This document shows positions 26,532 through 36,096 of a stretch of 64,000 bases of DNA, piece after piece. Under the pieces are notes generated by a model. The model made no database searches. It saw only the letters and a list, made by a program, of their open reading frames with translations, and had not been told where the DNA came from. The position numbers and the translations under genes are program-made. The number at the start of each line of letters is the position of its first letter. Positions within the stretch are counted from its first letter, which is position 1. The DNA comes from Streptococcus sanguinis SK49 (lineage in GTDB: Bacteria; Bacillota; Bacilli; Lactobacillales; Streptococcaceae). The stretch spans positions 1,234,550 to 1,298,549 of the forward strand of contig NZ_GL890985.1 in the NCBI RefSeq assembly GCF_000212815.1, given 5' to 3'.

Positions 26532-27509
26532 ATGAAAATTTTTGACTCAATTCGTGAAGCCTTGAAGGATAAGGAAGTAAAAATTGTCTTGCCGGAGGGG
26601 GAGGAGCCACGGATTTTGCAAGCTACTAAACGCTTGGTGAAAGAAACCAGTATTACACCAGTTCTTTTGGGTAATCCTGATAAAATACGTATTTATCTAG
26701 AAATTGAGGGAATAAAAGAAGGATATCAGGTTATTGACCCTTCAAACTGTTCCTGCTTTGAGGAGTTGGTAGAAGCATTTGTTGAGCGTCGTAAAGGAAA
26801 AATCGCTGCAGATGAAGCACGTCAGTTGCTAAAGGAAGACGTCAACTACTTTGGTGTTATGTTGGTTTATCTTGGTAAAGTCCAAGGAATGGTATCTGGC
26901 GCGATTCACTCTACAGCAGCGACTGTTCGACCGGCTCTACAAATTATCAAGACTCTGCCTTGGGTTTCTCGCACTTCAGGAGCCTTCCTTATGGTGCGTG
27001 ATGACGAACGCTATATTTTCAGTGACTGTGCCATCAATATCGATCCAGATGCCAATGTTTTGGCGGAGATTGCTGTTAACTCAGCCCTAACAGCGCAGAT
27101 TTTTGGTATTGATCCTAAAGTTGCCATGCTCAGCTATTCGACCAAAGGCTCTGGTTTCGGAGAAAAGGTTGATAAGGTTGTAGAAGCGACTAAGTTGGCT
27201 CAGGAAATGCGTCCAGACTTGGCTATCGATGGTGAATTACAGTTTGATGCAGCTTTCGTTCCTGCAACAGCTGAACTGAAAGCACCTGGCAGCCCTGTGG
27301 CTGGTCAAGCGACTGTCTTTGTCTTCCCAAGTATCGAAGCTGGGAACATCAGCTACAAGATGGCAGAGCGTTTGGGCGGATTTTCAGCAGTAGGTCCTAT
27401 CCTGCAAGGGCTTAACCATCCAGTTAATGACCTTTCTCGAGGCTGTAATGCGGATGATGTTTATAAGCTGACTTTGATTACAGCCAGTCAGGCAGTCGGT
27501 CATTATTAA
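26532..27509 (+). CDS. pta: Phosphate acetyltransferase
   Basis: A 325-aa enzyme that exchanges acetyl between CoA and phosphate, feeding acetate kinase for ATP formation. It has the short single-domain form usual in Firmicutes, with VSGAIHSTAATVRPALQ, MLSYSTKGSG and the DGELQFDAAFVP block. SD ataaaggag precedes the ATG. It links with the pyruvate dehydrogenase and ldh genes in this window as part of pyruvate dissimilation. Confidence 0.95.
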   Translation: MKIFDSIREALKDKEVKIVLPEGEEPRILQATKRLVKETSITPVLLGNPDKIRIYLEIEGIKEGYQVIDPSNCSCFEELVEAFVERRKGKIAADEARQLLKEDVNYFGVMLVYLGKVQGMVSGAIHSTAATVRPALQIIKTLPWVSRTSGAFLMVRDDERYIFSDCAINIDPDANVLAEIAVNSALTAQIFGIDPKVAMLSYSTKGSGFGEKVDKVVEATKLAQEMRPDLAIDGELQFDAAFVPATAELKAPGSPVAGQATVFVFPSIEAGNISYKMAERLGGFSAVGPILQGLNHPVNDLSRGCNADDVYKLTLITASQAVGHY

Positions 27510-27574
27510 ACGCTAGGAAGCGATTGGAGGGCGTAAGTTCTCCTATTTTTCTTGCCTTATGCTATACTAGATTT

Positions 27575-28735
27575 ATGTTAGATTTGAAAGTATACGGAAT
27601 TGAGATGTGGGAGGCAGATAAAATTGCCTCTTTTAGAGAGAAATTATTAACTTGGTATGATGAAAACAAACGTGACCTGCCTTGGCGCAGAACAAATAAT
27701 CCTTATCATATCTGGGTTTCTGAGATTATGCTGCAGCAGACTAGAGTTGATACGGTGATTCCTTACTATGAGCGTTTTCTTGACTGGTTTCCGACAGTAG
27801 CTGATTTAGCTCAGGCTCCAGAGGATAGACTGCTCAAGGCTTGGGAAGGGTTAGGCTATTATTCGCGGGTGCGAAATATGCAAAAAGCAGCCCAGCAGAT
27901 AATGACGGATTTCGCTGGAAAATTTCCTGATAGCTATGAAGGAATTGCTAGTCTTAAAGGGATTGGACCTTATACAGCTGGTGCCATTGCTAGTATTGCC
28001 TTTGGCCTAGCTGAGCCTGCGGTAGATGGCAATGTCATGCGGGTGCTGAGTCGATTATTTGAAGTTGATTTAGATATTGGCCAACCTAGCAATCGGAAGG
28101 TCTTTCAGGCTATGATGGAGATTCTGATTGATCCAGGCAGACCCGGAGATTTCAATCAGGCGCTGATGGATTTGGGGTCAGATATTGAAGCTCCTGTTAA
28201 TCCTCATCCAGAAGACAGTCCTGTAAAGGAGTTCAGCACAGCTTATTTGAATGGAACAATGGATAAATATCCAATCAAAGCACCTAAAAAGAAGCCAGTT
28301 CCAGTCTATCTGCAAGGCTTGATTATCGAAAACGAAAAGGGACAGTTCTTGCTTGAAAAGAATGAGGCTGCTGGCTTATTATCAGGTTTTTGGCATTTTC
28401 CCTTGATTGAAGTCGAGGAATTTCAAACTGAAAATCAAATGTCGCTCTTTGAGGTGGCAGAAAATCAGCCAAGTCTGGACTTGTCTCCTCAAGAAAGCTT
28501 TGAGCAGGATTATGATTTGATTGTTGATTGGCAGCAGCAGTCCTTTTCAAAAGTACAACATGTTTTCAGTCATCGCAAGTGGCATATCCAGCTGGCTTAT
28601 GGCCGAGTTAAGGATAGCCAGATCGCAGCTGATGGAGAGGTCTTGTGGCTTCATCCAGAAGATTTTGGCAATTACCCCTTTGCCAAACCCCAGCAGAAGA
28701 TGTGGGAGGCTTTTCAGGAAGCTAGAAATGAATAA
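27575..28735 (+). CDS. mutY: A/G-specific adenine glycosylase MutY, without an Fe-S cluster
   Basis: A 386-aa base-excision repair enzyme that removes A paired with 8-oxoG. The catalytic Glu50 (SEIMLQQTRVDT), the helix-hairpin-helix LKGIGPYTAGAIASI and the catalytic Asp151 (AVDGNVMRV) are present, with a C-terminal NUDIX-like 8-oxoG recognition domain. The four Cys ligands of the [4Fe-4S] cluster expected after ALMDLG are absent: the stretch reads SDIEAPVNPHPEDSPVKEF. The whole protein contains no cysteine. The ATG is the one used in close relatives; ATG at 27605 is an alternative. No Shine-Dalgarno sequence is seen at 27575. Confidence 0.93.
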   Translation: MLDLKVYGIEMWEADKIASFREKLLTWYDENKRDLPWRRTNNPYHIWVSEIMLQQTRVDTVIPYYERFLDWFPTVADLAQAPEDRLLKAWEGLGYYSRVRNMQKAAQQIMTDFAGKFPDSYEGIASLKGIGPYTAGAIASIAFGLAEPAVDGNVMRVLSRLFEVDLDIGQPSNRKVFQAMMEILIDPGRPGDFNQALMDLGSDIEAPVNPHPEDSPVKEFSTAYLNGTMDKYPIKAPKKKPVPVYLQGLIIENEKGQFLLEKNEAAGLLSGFWHFPLIEVEEFQTENQMSLFEVAENQPSLDLSPQESFEQDYDLIVDWQQQSFSKVQHVFSHRKWHIQLAYGRVKDSQIAADGEVLWLHPEDFGNYPFAKPQQKMWEAFQEARNE

Positions 28736-28740
28736 AAAAT

Positions 28741-28770
28741 CTGAGACTAATTTGGTCTCAGTATTTTTTT
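28741..28770. terminator. Bidirectional terminator between mutY and the thioredoxin-like gene
   Basis: CTGAGAC and GTCTCAG form a stem with T-runs on both strands. Confidence 0.85.
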
Positions 28771-28779
28771 GAATCAATT

Positions 28780-29127
28780 TTACAAGTTTGCAAAAGCTTT
28801 AATTTCATCTGCAGTCATAGAAGAATCACAACGAACAGATACTTGGCCGTCTTGAACATGAACAAAACCAGGAACCGTCGGAATGCTGTATTCAGAGCGG
28901 AAGGCTTGCAGTTTCTCTAATTCGCTGACTTCTTCACTGCTAATAAAGAAAATATGCGCCTTAGTAGCAGCTACCACGCCAGCAAGAGTAGCAGCGAATT
29001 TACGGCAGTAAGGGCAAGTTTTGCGACCAACGAAGAAAGTTGCAGTCTCTTTGTCAGCAATTGCTTGACGAGCGCGGTCAACAGTTGCGACTTCCAAGTC
29101 TTTAATATTTTGAGCAAATTGTTCCAT
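28780..29127 (-). CDS. Thioredoxin-like protein (bacteriocin accessory-type)
   Basis: A 115-aa thioredoxin-fold protein with a CPYC active site (RKTCPYCRKFAATLAG, about residues 38-41) and the cis-proline segment YSIPTVPGFV. It has no signal peptide. Its nearest named relatives are the PedC/BrcD family, linked to bacteriocin export, but no bacteriocin genes are nearby, so a general thiol-disulfide role is more cautious. Confidence 0.85.
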   Translation of the reverse strand: MEQFAQNIKDLEVATVDRARQAIADKETATFFVGRKTCPYCRKFAATLAGVVAATKAHIFFISSEEVSELEKLQAFRSEYSIPTVPGFVHVQDGQVSVRCDSSMTADEIKAFANL

Positions 29128-29196
29128 AAATAATCCTCATTTCTTTTGATAAAACTAGTATGCCATAAAAAGCAGAAAAATGCTTGATTTGGAAAC

Positions 29197-29231
29197 GAAA
29201 AACCAGAGAATGTGAAATTCATCCTCTGGTT
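29197..29231 (-). terminator. Terminator of the phosphoglucomutase gene
   Basis: AACCAGAG and CTCTGGTT flank a 15-base loop; on the minus strand the stem is followed by TTTTCG. Confidence 0.7.
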
Positions 29232-29243
29232 GATAGTGTTTTT

Positions 29244-30962
29244 TTACTTGATAAAGGCATTAATCTCTGCTTCAATAGCAGTAATTTTTGCTTGAGCGTC
29301 TTCATTACTGTCACCAACAACTGCAATGTAGAACTTGATTTTTGGTTCTGTTCCGGATGGACGAACAGCAATCCATGAACCGTCAGCCAAGGTGTATTTC
29401 AGCACGTCGCTTGGAGGAGTCGTCAGAGCTGTAACAGTACCGTCTGCGGCGGTAGAAGTCTGAGCCTTAAAGTCTTCAGTAACAGAAATAGCAGTACCGT
29501 TGAATTCTTTCGGAGCATTGTCACGGAACTTAGCCATGATAGCCTTGATTTGCTCAGCTCCATCAACACCAGACAAGGTCACAGAGATAGTCTTTTCGGC
29601 AAAGTAACCATATTCTTTGTAGATTTCTTCAATACCGTCAGCCAGAGTCAAGCCACGTGAGCGGTAGTAGGCAGCTAGCTCAGCCACAACCAAAACAGCT
29701 TGGATAGCGTCTTTATCACGTACAAACGGTTTAATCAAATAGCCGAAGCTTTCTTCAAATCCCATCATGTAGGTGTGGTTGTGCTTTTCTTCGAATTCTT
29801 GAATCTTTTCAGCGATAAATTTGAAACCAGTCAAGACATTGAACATGGTTGCGCCGTAGCTTTCAGCAATCTTAGTCACCAAGTCAGTAGAAACGATAGA
29901 CTTGCAGAGAGCAGCATTAGCTGGCAGAGTTCCAGCACTCTTATGGGCTTCCAAGATGTACTTAGCCATGATAGCTCCGATTTGGTTACCAGAAAGGTTG
30001 AGGTAGCTACCGTCTTTTTGCAGAACTTCTACACCGACACGGTCAGCATCTGGGTCAGTTGCGACCAAGACATCTGCACCAACTTTACGGCCCAATTCCT
30101 CAGCTAAAGCAAAGGCTGCTTGGCTTTCAGGGTTTGGAGACTTAACAGTAGAGAAATCTGGATCAGCCACAGCCTGCGCTTCAACAACTTGAACAGAGTC
30201 AAATCCTGCTTGGGCAAGAGCACGACGAGCCAACATTTCTCCAGTACCATGAAGTGGTGTGTAGACAATCTTCATGTCTTTACCAAATTCTTCAATCAAA
30301 GCAGGGTTGATATTGACGTCTTTAACTTCTTTAAGGTACTCAGTGTCAATAGCATCACCGATGACTTCAATCAGGCCAGAAGCTTTTTCCGCTTCTACAT
30401 CAGCAACTTCTACAGTAAACGGATTTTCGATAGCACGGATGTAAGTTGTTAAAGCATCAGCATCATGTGGAGGCATTTGTCCACCGTCTTCACCGTAAAC
30501 CTTGTAACCGTTAAATGGAGCAGGATTGTGGCTAGCAGTAATCATGATACCTGCGAAACAGTTGAGGTGACGAACTGCAAATGAAAGCTCCGGAGTTGGA
30601 CGAAGGCTTTCAAAAACGTAAGATTTGATACCGTGTTTTGCAAGAACTGCAGCGGATTCAAAGGCAAATTCTGGAGAGAAGTGACGGCTATCGTAGGCAA
30701 TTGCCACACCGCGTTCTTTTTCATTTCCACCTTTTGACTCAATCAAACGAGCCAAACCTTCAGTTGCCTGACGGACAACATAAATATTAATCCGGTTGGT
30801 ACCAGCGCCAATTAAACCACGCATACCAGCAGTACCAAACTCTAGATTGGTGTAAAAGGCATCTTCCTTAGTTTTTTCGTCCATACTGTTCAAGTCTTCA
30901 CGAAGATAATCAGGAAGTTCAGCATAATCAAGCCATTTTTTGAAGTTATCTTGATAAGTCAT
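29244..30962 (-). CDS. pgm: Phospho-sugar mutase (phosphoglucomutase)
   Basis: A 572-aa alpha-phosphohexomutase that interconverts glucose 1- and 6-phosphate, supplying UDP-glucose for capsule and wall teichoic or lipoteichoic acid synthesis. The phosphoserine loop is TASHNPAPFNGYK, the metal loop ATDPDADRVGV, the sugar loop GFEESFGYL and the phosphate loop RPSGTEPKIKFY. Length is that of the PgcA-type enzyme. It is a single-gene unit with a terminator. Confidence 0.95.
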   Translation of the reverse strand: MTYQDNFKKWLDYAELPDYLREDLNSMDEKTKEDAFYTNLEFGTAGMRGLIGAGTNRINIYVVRQATEGLARLIESKGGNEKERGVAIAYDSRHFSPEFAFESAAVLAKHGIKSYVFESLRPTPELSFAVRHLNCFAGIMITASHNPAPFNGYKVYGEDGGQMPPHDADALTTYIRAIENPFTVEVADVEAEKASGLIEVIGDAIDTEYLKEVKDVNINPALIEEFGKDMKIVYTPLHGTGEMLARRALAQAGFDSVQVVEAQAVADPDFSTVKSPNPESQAAFALAEELGRKVGADVLVATDPDADRVGVEVLQKDGSYLNLSGNQIGAIMAKYILEAHKSAGTLPANAALCKSIVSTDLVTKIAESYGATMFNVLTGFKFIAEKIQEFEEKHNHTYMMGFEESFGYLIKPFVRDKDAIQAVLVVAELAAYYRSRGLTLADGIEEIYKEYGYFAEKTISVTLSGVDGAEQIKAIMAKFRDNAPKEFNGTAISVTEDFKAQTSTAADGTVTALTTPPSDVLKYTLADGSWIAVRPSGTEPKIKFYIAVVGDSNEDAQAKITAIEAEINAFIK

Positions 30963-31154
30963 AGGTGGAGTCTCCTTTATTTTTGAAATGAAGAGATGGA
31001 AATTTTAGTAAAAAATCCTGCTCTTAAATTTTCTTAATCGCTTACATTGTAGCATATTTTCATTAATTTTGAAAGAGGTTACCAAGAAAACGATGAAATA
31101 CTTTTCAAGGTATTGTTTCGAGGATTTCAGAATGGTATTGCAGAATTGCGATAT

Positions 31155-31184
31155 TAAAAAAGACCAAAGCAAGGCTTGGTCCAG
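31155..31184 (-). terminator. Terminator of the coaB-coaC-S component operon
   Basis: On the minus strand GGACCAAG..CTTTGGTC is followed by TTTTTTAAT. Confidence 0.75.
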
Positions 31185-31199
31185 AAAACTAAATCATCA

Positions 31200-31763
31200 T
31201 CATTTTTTGGCTTTTTCAAGCGCAGGAATGATAGTTGCTGTCAAAATCGCAGAAATGATTAACTCGGCAATGGAATTTGCTGATAGAATCACAGCCAGAA
31301 GTGCTTTGATATCACCTTGGTATACATTTGCAAAGAGAAAGAAGATACCGCCCAAGACAAAAATAGTATTGGTGGCAGAACCTACGGAACCTGCTACAAT
31401 CAAGCCAGCTTTATTTTTCATAGCTTTATATACGAAATAAGGAGTGATACCGATGAGAATGCGAGGCACCATTGCAACAACAAGTGAAGAAAGGCTTCCA
31501 TTTGGCACAAAAGGGCTAAAGAGATAGCTTGTTGGTAACAGCACCAAGGTATTGGTAACAACGCTGATACATCCCATGAGTCCACCTAGAACAGCTCCGA
31601 CTTTAGGGCCATAGAGGATACTGGCGATAATCACTGGGATGTGAATAATCGTAGGTTTAATCGGTACTGGAAGTAAGTTGAAAATGACTGAGCTGAGCAG
31701 GTGCAGTACCAACATGATGGCAAAGAAAATAGCAATTTGAGCAATTTTAGACTGTTTTTTCAT
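31200..31763 (-). CDS. ECF transporter S component, probably pantothenate-type
   Basis: A 187-aa protein with about six membrane helices that serves as the substrate-binding S component of an energy-coupling factor transporter. The N-terminal helix region with KIAQIAIFFAIMLVLHLLSS and the IIHIPVIIASILYGPKVGAVLGG segment are typical. Its position at the end of the coaB-coaC unit (17-base overlap with coaC) suggests pantothenate or a coenzyme A precursor as ligand; this is inferred from context. The ATPase and T components are encoded elsewhere. Confidence 0.85.
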   Translation of the reverse strand: MKKQSKIAQIAIFFAIMLVLHLLSSVIFNLLPVPIKPTIIHIPVIIASILYGPKVGAVLGGLMGCISVVTNTLVLLPTSYLFSPFVPNGSLSSLVVAMVPRILIGITPYFVYKAMKNKAGLIVAGSVGSATNTIFVLGGIFFLFANVYQGDIKALLAVILSANSIAELIISAILTATIIPALEKAKK

Positions 31764-32298
31764 AAATAAGTTCCTTTACTGTATCAATAATTGTATCAAT
31801 TTCGGCTAGAGCACCTGTTCCCTGATCGCCACAGGCTAGAACAGCTTCACGCGGTTGGATAGTCTTCCATCCAAAATGCTGTAGACGCTCCAAATTGTGC
31901 TGGGTTAGTGGATTTTCAAACATCTTAGTGTTCATAGCTGGAGCTAAAACTTTTTTCGTATGAGGCGGCAGAGCCAGAGCAGTAGCTGTTACCATATTGT
32001 CAGCTAAGCCATTAGCAAGCTTAGCCATGGTATTGGCTGTAGCGGGAGCCAGTAAAAAGAGGTCAGACTCTTTAGCGATGTCAATGTGATTGACCTTGCT
32101 AGGGTCAGGTTCTTGCATAATATCAATTGCAACTGGCCTTTGTGACAAGGCTTGCAGGGTCAGTGGTGTGATAAATTCTGTCGCTGCATTTGTCATGAGG
32201 ACAGCAACTTCAAAGTTCTCTTTCTTTAGACGGCTAGTGATGTCAGCAGCCTTATAGGCTGATATACTGCCGCTGACGGCTAAGGTAATCTGAGTCAT
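31747..32298 (-). CDS. coaC: Phosphopantothenoylcysteine decarboxylase
   Basis: A 183-aa FMN-dependent decarboxylase that makes 4'-phosphopantetheine in coenzyme A synthesis. SGSISAYKAADITSRLKK, the APATANTMAKLANGLADN block and the APAMNTKMFENP motif with the active-site Asn-Met are family hallmarks. In streptococci CoaC and CoaB are separate proteins rather than the fused CoaBC. aaggag precedes the ATG, 11 bp after coaB. Confidence 0.95.
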   Translation of the reverse strand: MTQITLAVSGSISAYKAADITSRLKKENFEVAVLMTNAATEFITPLTLQALSQRPVAIDIMQEPDPSKVNHIDIAKESDLFLLAPATANTMAKLANGLADNMVTATALALPPHTKKVLAPAMNTKMFENPLTQHNLERLQHFGWKTIQPREAVLACGDQGTGALAEIDTIIDTVKELIYEKTV

Positions 32299-32309
32299 CT
32301 TAATTCTCC

Positions 32310-32993
32310 TTATGTATTACGGATATGCTGGTAGAGGAGCTGAGCAATTTCTTCTTTGGATTGAGCTTGGGTTACAGTATCTTTTCCGACAAGGTAAGCT
32401 CTGTGCTCTTGGTTAGAAATCTCTGTCAAATCATTGGCAACAATGATTTCTGCCTGATTTTTTATGAGACTGGCTCGTGCGGTCTTGAGTAACTCTTCCT
32501 TAGTAACATTGACCAAGAGTTTGAATCCAATCAAGCGAATGGCTGGATTCCATTTTTTTACCAAACTGATGATTTTTGGTGTCTTTTTGAGAAAAAGAAC
32601 TTGAACATCATCCTGAGAAGAAATCTTGCTTTCTGAGTTAGTCTTATTTAGAAATTCCGTCATGTCAGAGCTAGCTGCTACAGCTTCCAAACCAGTCATG
32701 TAGACGGGTGTGTAGTCTGAGACAGCCATTGCATGAATCAGTACATGATGCGTGTGAACGAGCTGCTCTAAGGTTTCAAGTAGTTCTGCAACGTTTTCAA
32801 TCTGTACAATGGTAAGATTGGGATGATCTGCTGGGCGGACAGCTTTAGGAGTCGTCACCAGAGTCACCTGATCGCCCTTGTTTAGGAATGTTTCGGCTAT
32901 GATTTTCCCTAGACTGCCCGTCGAATGATTGGTAATAGAGCGGACACAGTCGATTTTCTCGCTGGTCCCGCCAGAAGTAATCAATATGTTCAT
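32310..32993 (-). CDS. coaB: Phosphopantothenate--cysteine ligase
   Basis: A 227-aa ligase that joins cysteine to phosphopantothenate using CTP. The N-terminal ITSGGTSEKIDCVRSITNHS is the nucleotide-binding loop, and AVSDYTPVYM with KISSQDDVQVLFLKKTPKII are typical of the stand-alone CoaB of streptococci. It is first in the operon coaB-coaC-S component and diverges from fhs. Confidence 0.94.
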   Translation of the reverse strand: MNILITSGGTSEKIDCVRSITNHSTGSLGKIIAETFLNKGDQVTLVTTPKAVRPADHPNLTIVQIENVAELLETLEQLVHTHHVLIHAMAVSDYTPVYMTGLEAVAASSDMTEFLNKTNSESKISSQDDVQVLFLKKTPKIISLVKKWNPAIRLIGFKLLVNVTKEELLKTARASLIKNQAEIIVANDLTEISNQEHRAYLVGKDTVTQAQSKEEIAQLLYQHIRNT

Positions 32994-33204
32994 AGCACTA
33001 TTTTACAAGAAAAAAGAAATTTAGTAAAATAATTCTAATTGCAGAGTGTCACAGCGGAGAAGTGACTCTAAAATCTTATAGTTCAGAGAACAAAAATTTC
33101 CATTTTTTGTTGTTTCGGAACATTAAAATCTATTTAGAGTTTAATTGTGTAGATTTTGCTCTTTTTTGTTATAATCTTTATATTAATTGATAGAGGAGTT
33201 CTTG

Positions 33205-34875
33205 ATGAAAACAGATATTGAAATTGCTCAAAGTGTTGAATTGCAGCCTATTGTTGATGTAGTGAAAAAAGTTGGCATCGACTATGACGACTTGGAACTA
33301 TATGGTAAGTATAAGGCCAAGCTCAGCTTTGATAAGATTCGTGAGGTTGAAAAAAATCCTGTCGGCAAACTGATTTTGGTAACGGCAATCAATCCGACCC
33401 CTGCTGGAGAAGGTAAGTCAACTATTACCATTGGACTAGCAGATGCGCTCAACAAAATTGGCAAAAAAACTATGATTGCCATCCGCGAACCGTCTTTGGG
33501 ACCGGTGATGGGGATTAAAGGAGGAGCTGCTGGCGGCGGCCACGCGCAGGTTCTACCGATGGAAGATATCAACTTGCATTTTACTGGAGACATGCACGCA
33601 ATTACGACAGCTAACAACGCCCTGTCTGCCCTCATTGACAATCATCTTCATCAGGGAAATGCTCTGGGAATCGATCAACGCCGCATTATCTGGAAGCGGG
33701 TAGTTGACCTAAATGACCGGGCTCTTCGACATGTGACTGTTGGCTTAGGAAGTCCGGTGAACGGTATTCCACGCGAAGATGGCTTTGATATTACCGTTGC
33801 TTCTGAAATTATGGCAATTCTTTGCCTAGCTACGGATATTGAAGATTTGAAAAAGCGCTTGGGTAACATTGTCATCGGTTATCGCTATGATCGTACACCA
33901 GTCTATGTTTGTGACCTTGAGGTAGAAGGAGCTTTGGCTTTAGTCTTGAAAGATGCGATTAAGCCAAATCTAGTTCAGACTATTTACGGGACACCAGCCT
34001 TTGTTCATGGCGGTCCGTTTGCCAATATCGCCCATGGCTGTAACTCTGTTTTAGCGACTAGTACAGCGCTGCGCTTGGCTGATTATACAGTGACTGAGGC
34101 AGGGTTTGGTGCGGACCTTGGAGCTGAAAAATTCTTGGATATTAAAACTCCAAACTTGCCAACCTCTCCAGATGCAGTCGTAATTGTCGCAACCTTGCGA
34201 GCCCTCAAGATGAATGGCGGCGTGGCCAAAGATGCACTTACTGGAGAAAATGTTGAGGCGGTACGAGCTGGCTTTGCTAATCTCAAACGGCACGTTGAAA
34301 ATATCCGCAAGTTCAGTATTCCAGCGGTAGTAGCCATCAATGAATTTGTTTCAGATACAGAGGCTGAAATTGCTACTCTTAAAGAACTTTGTGCAGAAAT
34401 CGGGGTACCGGTTGAGCTTGCTAGTGTATGGGCTGATGGCGCCAAAGGTGGTGTAGCTTTGGCTGAAACTGTAGTTAAAACCATTGATGAAGAGCCTGCT
34501 CATTACACTCGCCTCTATGACAATGACCTCTCTATTGAAGAAAAAATTGAGAAAATTGTCAAAGAAATCTATCGAGGTTCAAAGGTGAACTTTGAGAAAA
34601 AAGCGCAGACTCAGATTCGAGAAATTGTCAAAAATGGCTGGGACAAGCTGCCAATCTGCATGGCCAAAACACAGTATAGCTTTTCAGACAATCCTGCTGC
34701 TCTTGGAGCGCCAGAAAACTTTGAAATTACCATTCGTGAATTGGTACCAAAACTTGGGGCAGGCTTTATCGTGGCTTTGACAGGAGATGTCATGACCATG
34801 CCAGGATTGCCAAAACGTCCTGCAGCACTTAATATGGATGTGGCAGCAGACGGCACAGCGATTGGACTATTTTGA
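33205..34875 (+). CDS. fhs: Formate--tetrahydrofolate ligase
   Basis: A 556-aa enzyme that makes 10-formyl-tetrahydrofolate from formate and ATP, feeding purine synthesis and initiator tRNA formylation. The P-loop [16 protein letters not shown], the [15 protein letters not shown] block and the [14 protein letters not shown]-terminus are characteristic. Length is normal. The start at MKTDIEIAQ is supported by gaggag seven bases upstream. The about 210-bp leader contains a hairpin AGAGTGTCAC..GTGACTCT and a TATAAT box at 33170-33175 without a good -35. Confidence 0.96.
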   Translation: MKTDIEIAQSVELQPIVDVVKKVGIDYDDLELYGKYKAKLSFDKIREVEKNPVGKLILVTAINPTPAGEGKSTITIGLADALNKIGKKTMIAIREPSLGPVMGIKGGAAGGGHAQVLPMEDINLHFTGDMHAITTANNALSALIDNHLHQGNALGIDQRRIIWKRVVDLNDRALRHVTVGLGSPVNGIPREDGFDITVASEIMAILCLATDIEDLKKRLGNIVIGYRYDRTPVYVCDLEVEGALALVLKDAIKPNLVQTIYGTPAFVHGGPFANIAHGCNSVLATSTALRLADYTVTEAGFGADLGAEKFLDIKTPNLPTSPDAVVIVATLRALKMNGGVAKDALTGENVEAVRAGFANLKRHVENIRKFSIPAVVAINEFVSDTEAEIATLKELCAEIGVPVELASVWADGAKGGVALAETVVKTIDEEPAHYTRLYDNDLSIEEKIEKIVKEIYRGSKVNFEKKAQTQIREIVKNGWDKLPICMAKTQYSFSDNPAALGAPENFEITIRELVPKLGAGFIVALTGDVMTMPGLPKRPAALNMDVAADGTAIGLF

Positions 34876-34885
34876 TCTTGGTTTA

Positions 34886-34910
34886 AAAGGCTCTTTACGA
34901 GCCTTTTTTG
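34886..34910 (+). terminator. fhs terminator
   Basis: AAAGGCTC-TTTAC-GAGCCTTTTTT. A TATAAT box for the next gene follows directly at 34912-34917. Confidence 0.9.
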
Positions 34911-34951
34911 GTATAATAGTGAAAATAATGAGAATAGAATATGGAGACAAC

Positions 34952-35485
34952 ATGAACATTAGATTAGCAAGACCATCAGACGCTGCGACCTTGCTTGCTA
35001 TTTATGCGCCTTATGTAGAAAATACAGCCATTACTTTTGAATATGAAGTTCCGACCATTGAGGATTTTGCAACTAGGATTGAGAAAACGTTGGAAAGATA
35101 TCCTTATCTGGTAGCGGAAGAAGACGGTTTAATTTTAGGTTATGCCTATGCTTCGACTTATTATGCGAGTGCAGCCTATGATTGGGCGGCGGAATTGTCC
35201 GTCTATGTCAGTCAAGATGCTCGAGGAAAGGGAGTCGGCAGTAATCTTTATGATGAACTTGAAGACCTGTTAGATCAGATGGGATATATGCATTTTCTAG
35301 CCTGTATTTCTTTGCCAAATGAAGCCAGCCTGGCTTTGCATCGAAAAAGAGGCTACTAGCAGGTGGCTCATTTCCCAAAAATTGGCTATAAATTCGAGCG
35401 TTGCCATGACATTGTTTGGTTGCCAAAATCCTTAGACAAGCAAGCTGGACCAATTAAACTTTTAAAAGAAATGGAGTGGAAATGA
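34952..35485 (+). pseudogene. PAT-type GNAT acetyltransferase interrupted by an in-frame TAG
   Basis: The frame starts MNIRLARPSDAATLLAIYAPY and reads as a phosphinothricin-type N-acetyltransferase, with the acetyl-CoA site SVYVSQDARGKGVGSNLYDEL. After LALHRKRGY a TAG stop lies at 35357-35359; the same frame then continues QVAHFPKIGYKFERCHDIVW for 42 codons to the TGA at 35483-35485. Relatives have Gln at the stop position, so one C-to-T change (CAG to TAG) would explain it. The continuation contains the conserved substrate-side strand, so the 135-aa product is probably inactive unless the stop is read through. Confidence 0.85.
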
Positions 35486-36093
35486 TGAAAAAGAAACATT
35501 TATTAATAACTCTTCTAAGCATTACTCTTTTGGCCTTGACGGGTTGTCAGTCCGTTGAAAATTGGTTTAAAAATGCCAAGGAGGAATGGTTGGGGTTGGA
35601 GATGACGGTTCGCACCTATGATGAGAATTCCCAACTCGTAGACCAGATGTCGGGCAAGTCACTATCCATCTCGCGTAACGAGGAGTTTGATTCAGTTGAT
35701 GCGGAAGGAAATTCCAAGGAAGATTCTTCTGTGCTCAAAATAACCTTGGGTAAGTATGAGATTGACCATGTGGGCTCTTCCTTGATTGCAGAAGAAAAAG
35801 GCTTGAAAGATGTCTTTGCCCAGTATCAAAAGATTGCAGATGTTGAGTTGAATAGCCATTCTGTTCCTGTTTTAAATCGCATGATTTCAGCCTTTAAAAA
35901 CGACTTTACCGGAAAGAAAAAGGTTATTCTGATTCGCTCTCAAAACGGCACTCCGCTGGCTGCCTATTCTGGCGACCGTGTTTCTCTAGATAAATCCGAT
36001 GCTCCCAAAACCTCTGAATTGCTGATTGACGGTAAGCGTCTCGTGATTTATCGCTGTGACTACACTATTTATGACCGTGAATTGCTGGAGTAA
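35485..36093 (+). CDS. DUF5052 family lipoprotein
   Basis: A 202-aa precursor with a short signal peptide and lipobox LTGC (Cys at about residue 20), so a membrane-anchored extracellular lipoprotein. The mature part (SVENWFKNAKEEWLGLEMTV and EIDHVGSSLIAEE) matches a streptococcal DUF5052 family. Function unknown. It overlaps the end of the broken acetyltransferase gene and probably shares its transcript. The start could equally be the ATG at 35482. Confidence 0.82.
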   Translation: MKKKHLLITLLSITLLALTGCQSVENWFKNAKEEWLGLEMTVRTYDENSQLVDQMSGKSLSISRNEEFDSVDAEGNSKEDSSVLKITLGKYEIDHVGSSLIAEEKGLKDVFAQYQKIADVELNSHSVPVLNRMISAFKNDFTGKKKVILIRSQNGTPLAAYSGDRVSLDKSDAPKTSELLIDGKRLVIYRCDYTIYDRELLE

Positions 36094-36096
36094 GAT

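Noticed and set aside
33040..33140. A possible riboswitch or PurR box upstream of fhs
   Set aside because: Only a hairpin (AGAGTGTCAC/GTGACTCT) and a CGGAAC match were seen; neither fits a known riboswitch or the PurBox well enough.
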